DNA from: Sphingomonas chungangi
Lineage (GTDB): Bacteria; Pseudomonadota; Alphaproteobacteria; Sphingomonadales; Sphingomonadaceae
Length of the DNA: 64,000 bases
Reading direction: 5' to 3'
Assembly: GCF_013778325.1 (NCBI RefSeq)
Contig: NZ_JACEIB010000007.1
Coordinates: 124,001 to 188,000, forward strand
Part shown: positions 61,177 through 64,000 of the stretch, piece after piece
How positions within the stretch are numbered: the first letter of the stretch is position 1
How the letters are laid out: each line of letters opens with the position of its first letter
Position numbers and translations under genes: made by a program
Notes under the pieces: generated by a model
Told to the model about the DNA's origin: nothing
Seen by the model: the letters and a program-made list of their open reading frames with translations, nothing else
Database searches by the model: none

Positions 61177-61905
61177 TCAGCTTCCCAGCCAGCCCGTATC
61201 GATCGTCGCGAAGCGGTCGATATGGTTGGCGGTAGCCGCCAGCTGCGCCTCGTCGAGAATGCGAACACGGCCGTTGGACCGGGCGATCACGCCTTCCTCG
61301 ACCAGCTGGCGCATCATCCGGTTGACGTGCACTGCGGTCAGCCCCGTCGCGTCGCCGATCTCCTCCTGCGTCAGCGGCAGGGGGATGCCGTCCTCCACGG
61401 CCTCGCCGCCGGCGCGCAGGCGCCGCATGATGTCGCATATCAAGGCGGCCACCCGCGCCCGCGCCGAGGTGCGCCCGACCGAAGCGAGCCGGTCGGCCAG
61501 CGCCACCCGCTCGGCCTGTGCCAGCGTGTAGAGCAGCAGCCCGAGCCGGGGATGTTCGGCGAACAGCCGGCGCAGCGCCGCCTTGTCGATCACGCCGACC
61601 ACCGCGTCGGTGGCCGCCACCAGCGTGAAGGGCGCGTTGCCCCACGCCATGCCGGTATCGCCGGCGAACTCGCAGGGCAGGTGAACGGAGAGGATCTGGC
61701 GGTTGCCGTCGGGCAGCAGCATCGAGGAATAGAGCCAGCCGCGCCGCACCACGAACAGCTCGCGCGCGGGCGCCTGCTCGGCACGCAGCACCTGACCGCG
61801 CGACACCAGCCTCTCGCTCTCTTCCAACGCCCCGAGCGCGCGGCGCTCGGTATCACCAAGGCGGAGATAGCGGCCGAGCCGATCCGCCAGACAGCTTTGA
61901 ACCAC
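61177..61905 (-). CDS. Crp/Fnr family transcriptional regulator
   Basis: A 242-residue regulator. The N-terminal part is a cyclic-nucleotide-like barrel (about 25-140) with PDGNRQILSVHLPCEFAGD; the C-terminal helix-turn-helix has QEEIGDATGLTAVHVNRMMR (about 190-209). No four-cysteine iron-sulfur motif is present, so it is not an Fnr oxygen sensor. GTG at 61905 follows GGAGG. It diverges from murA; a palindrome at 61937-61952 may be its own operator. Confidence 0.92.
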   Translation of the reverse strand: MVQSCLADRLGRYLRLGDTERRALGALEESERLVSRGQVLRAEQAPARELFVVRRGWLYSSMLLPDGNRQILSVHLPCEFAGDTGMAWGNAPFTLVAATDAVVGVIDKAALRRLFAEHPRLGLLLYTLAQAERVALADRLASVGRTSARARVAALICDIMRRLRAGGEAVEDGIPLPLTQEEIGDATGLTAVHVNRMMRQLVEEGVIARSNGRVRILDEAQLAATANHIDRFATIDTGWLGS

Positions 61906-61936
61906 CGCTCCTCCGCTCGTCCCCCGTTACAGGAAT

Positions 61937-61952
61937 GTTCCGTAACCGGAAC
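61937..61952. promoter_or_regulatory. Palindrome upstream of the Crp/Fnr-type gene
   Basis: GTTCC (61937-61941) and GGAAC (61948-61952) are perfect inverted arms around GTAACC. The site is 32 bp from the regulator start and about 125 bp from murA; it is a candidate autoregulatory site. Confidence 0.35.
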
Positions 61953-62077
61953 GCGGCCGTTGCGCGCTAACAACGATCAAGATTTGAAGGACTTGCCGAC
62001 GATCTCCTGCGGCGCGCCGGACGGACGCCCCGTGTGCCTTCTTGTGCGCCCCCGTGAATCCTCTAGGAAGCGCTGTC

Positions 62078-63361
62078 ATGGACAGAATTGTTATCCGCGG
62101 CGGTGCCAAGCTTTCGGGCCGCCTCCCCATTTCCGGCGCGAAGAATGCGGCGCTCACCCTGCTGCCCTGCGCGCTGCTGACCGACCAGCCCATGACGCTC
62201 GACAATCTCCCGCGCCTCGCCGACGTGGACGGCTTCGGCCATCTGCTGAACGGCATGGGTGTGTCCACCGCGATCGCCGGCGGCAGCCCCGACGAGTTCG
62301 GCCGCACCATGACGCTGGACGCGACGCGGATCACGTCCACCACCGCGCCCTATGACTTCGTGCGCAAGATGCGCGCATCGATCCTCGTCCTCGGCCCGCT
62401 GATCGCGCGGATGGGCGAGGCGACCGTCTCGTTGCCCGGCGGCTGCGCGATCGGCAACCGCCCGATCGACCTGCACCTCAAGGCGCTGGAGCAGCTCGGC
62501 GCGAAGCTGGAGATCACCGCCGGCTATGTGAAGGCGATCGCGCCGGATGGCGGCCTCAAGGGCGGGCGGATCAGCTTCCCGATCGTCTCGGTCGGCGCCA
62601 CCGAGAATGCGCTGATGGCGGCCGCTCTGGCGACCGGCGAGACGATCATCGACAATGCCGCGCGCGAGCCCGAGATCGTCGACCTCTGCCGCTGTCTCGT
62701 CGCGATGGGCGCCGAGATCGAGGGGATCGGCAGCGAGCGGCTGGTCGTCCACGGCAAGCCGCGCCTGCACGGCGCCACCTACCGCGTGATGCCGGACCGG
62801 ATCGAGGCGGGCAGCTATGCCTGCGCGGCGGCGATCACCGGCGGCGAGCTGGAACTGGTCGGCGCCAAGGCCGACGAGATGGGCGCGATCATCGCGAGCC
62901 TGCGCGAGACCGGACTTCACATCTCCGAAACCGCCGACGGCGTGAAGGTGGCGGCGAACGGCAAGCTCAAGCCGCTCACCATTTCCACCGCGCCCTATCC
63001 GGCCTTCCCGACCGACATGCAGGCGCAGTTCATGGCGATGCTGACGCGTGCCGACGGCGCATCGGTGCTGACCGAGACGATCTTCGAGAACCGCTACATG
63101 CATGTGCCCGAGCTGGCGCGGATGGGCGCCGACATCCAGGTCCACGGCCGCACGGCGGTGGTGAAGGGCGTCGACCGCCTCGTCGGCGCCGAGGTGATGG
63201 CGACCGACCTGCGCGCCTCGATGAGCCTGGTGCTGGCCGGCCTCGCCGCCGAGGGCGAGACGCGGGTGCACCGCGTCTATCACCTCGATCGCGGCTATGA
63301 GCGGCTGGAGGAGAAGCTGAGCGCGGTGGGCGCGGATATCGAGCGCGAAGCGGACAGCTGA
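62078..63361 (+). CDS. murA: UDP-N-acetylglucosamine 1-carboxyvinyltransferase
   Basis: A 427-residue enzyme that transfers enolpyruvate from PEP to UDP-GlcNAc, the first committed step of peptidoglycan synthesis. It has Lys22 (SGAKNAAL) and the active-site Cys123 ([16 protein letters not shown]), so it should be sensitive to fosfomycin. ATG at 62078 gives the canonical MDRIVIRGG start and follows AGGAAG; the in-frame ATG at 62042 only adds an odd extension. The next gene starts 3 bp after its stop. Confidence 0.97.
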   Translation: MDRIVIRGGAKLSGRLPISGAKNAALTLLPCALLTDQPMTLDNLPRLADVDGFGHLLNGMGVSTAIAGGSPDEFGRTMTLDATRITSTTAPYDFVRKMRASILVLGPLIARMGEATVSLPGGCAIGNRPIDLHLKALEQLGAKLEITAGYVKAIAPDGGLKGGRISFPIVSVGATENALMAAALATGETIIDNAAREPEIVDLCRCLVAMGAEIEGIGSERLVVHGKPRLHGATYRVMPDRIEAGSYACAAAITGGELELVGAKADEMGAIIASLRETGLHISETADGVKVAANGKLKPLTISTAPYPAFPTDMQAQFMAMLTRADGASVLTETIFENRYMHVPELARMGADIQVHGRTAVVKGVDRLVGAEVMATDLRASMSLVLAGLAAEGETRVHRVYHLDRGYERLEEKLSAVGADIEREADS

Positions 63362-63364
63362 GGC

Positions 63365-63769
63365 ATGCTCGCCGTCTCCTGCCTCTGCGGCCAGCTCCGC
63401 GTCGAGGTCGCGAAGCGGCCGGATTATGTCAACGAATGCAACTGCACGCTCTGCCGCAAGGCCGGCGCGCGCTGGGGCTATTTCCATCCCTCCGAGGTCA
63501 AGGTGACCGGCGAGGCGAAAGGCTATAGCCGGGCCGACAAGGACGATCCGGCCGCCGAGATTCGCTTCTGCGAACGGTGCGGATCGACCACGCACTTCAC
63601 CCTGACCGCCAGCGCCATCGCGAAGTTCGGCAACGTGACGATGGGCGTCAACATGGCGCTGGCCGAGGAAAGCGACCTCGCCGGGATCGAGCTGCGCTTC
63701 CCCGACGGCCGGGCATGGGAAGGCGCGGGCGAGATCGTCTACCTCCGCGAGGCGCGGATCCTCGGCTGA
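63365..63769 (+). CDS. GFA family zinc protein
   Basis: A 134-residue protein of the glutathione-dependent formaldehyde-activating enzyme family (DUF636). Zinc motifs are CLCG (6-9), CNCTLC (near 25-30) and CERCG (near 68-72). Most members have no proven activity. It starts 3 bp after murA and is probably cotranscribed. Confidence 0.9.
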   Translation: MLAVSCLCGQLRVEVAKRPDYVNECNCTLCRKAGARWGYFHPSEVKVTGEAKGYSRADKDDPAAEIRFCERCGSTTHFTLTASAIAKFGNVTMGVNMALAEESDLAGIELRFPDGRAWEGAGEIVYLREARILG

Positions 63770-63783
63770 GCCGGCCGGGATGA

Positions 63784-63806
63784 CGGGGAGGGCGTAACCC
63801 TCCCCG
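63784..63806. terminator. Bidirectional hairpin between convergent GFA and glcB genes
   Basis: CGGGGAGGG (63784-63792) and CCCTCCCCG (63798-63806) are perfect 9-bp arms around CGTAA, in the 43-bp gap between two convergent stop codons. No T-run is seen. Confidence 0.65.
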
Positions 63807-63812
63807 CAAGGC

Positions 63813-64000
63813 TCATCCGGCCTTCACGCGCTGCCGGAAGGCGTGGAGCAACGGTTCGGTATAGCCGCTGGGCTGTTCGACGCCCTCGAACACCAGAGCG
63901 CGCGCCGCCTGGAAGGCGAGGCTGTCCCCCTCGCGGCCCGCCATCGGCGTGTAGGCGGGATCGCCCGCATTCTGGCCGTCCACCTTCGCCGCCATGCGGA
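63813..64000 (-). CDS. glcB: Malate synthase G, C-terminal end (partial)
   Basis: Only the last 62 or so codons are in the window; the gene continues beyond 64000. [33 protein letters not shown] and [18 protein letters not shown] match the C-terminus of malate synthase G, which joins glyoxylate and acetyl-CoA. The ATG visible at 63995 is an internal Met. Confidence 0.88.
   Translation of the reverse strand, partial: RMAAKVDGQNAGDPAYTPMAGREGDSLAFQAARALVFEGVEQPSGYTEPLLHAFRQRVKAG

Overview
The window looks like a piece of a high-GC alphaproteobacterial chromosome, most likely a sphingomonad. The reasons are two large TonB-dependent receptors with signal peptides, many short ATGA-coupled operons, a small acidic protein with the DESFP-TSDP motif common in sphingomonads, and ordinary housekeeping genes (trmB, murA, a type I phosphomannose isomerase, the 3' end of glcB) at the right-hand end. 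Family assignments rest on reading the protein sequences; no database search was run.

Left part (0-19 kb): a ClC chloride transporter, an MFS drug-type exporter, a cupin and a second MFS protein, then a leftward operon (11391 to 5583) of MFS carrier, two flavin reductases, a luciferase-like FMN monooxygenase, a gluconolactonase-type hydrolase and a CoA-transferase. A POT peptide transporter with a bicupin runs rightward. A leftward set follows: small protein, methyltransferase, TPR/2-oxoglutarate oxygenase, TonB receptor.

Middle (19-58 kb): a dense catabolic region. Parts include a maleate-isomerase-type enzyme; an IclR operon with two SDR proteins (one lacking the catalytic Tyr and Lys) and a crotonase with the catalytic residues of 6-oxocamphor hydrolase, a ring-opening beta-diketone hydrolase; a FAD oxidase operon with a two-domain alpha/beta hydrolase, a GST and a SnoaL-like protein; an EthD-like/MmgE-PrpD/alpha-beta-hydrolase operon; an amidase; a LeuC/LeuD/isocitrate-lyase-family module followed by a second two-domain alpha/beta hydrolase; a second IclR; then alcohol dehydrogenase, acyl-CoA dehydrogenase, class III CoA-transferase, MaoC-type hydratase and a decayed CitE-type lyase. 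A LysR gene faces an ATP-dependent hydantoinase operon (HyuA, HyuB, cysteine amidohydrolase, cupin, RibB-like protein, aldo/keto reductase). A FAD dehydrogenase, an exported amidase and a TonB receptor close the region.

The parts fit uptake of a cyclic, probably amide- or imide-bearing or terpenoid-like compound (TonB receptors, MFS), oxidation to a diketone, hydrolytic ring opening, amide cleavage, CoA activation, beta-oxidation-like steps and C-C cleavage. The substrate cannot be read from the sequence. Right of 58.4 kb the content is housekeeping. No tRNA, rRNA, CRISPR array, insertion sequence or integrase was recognised.
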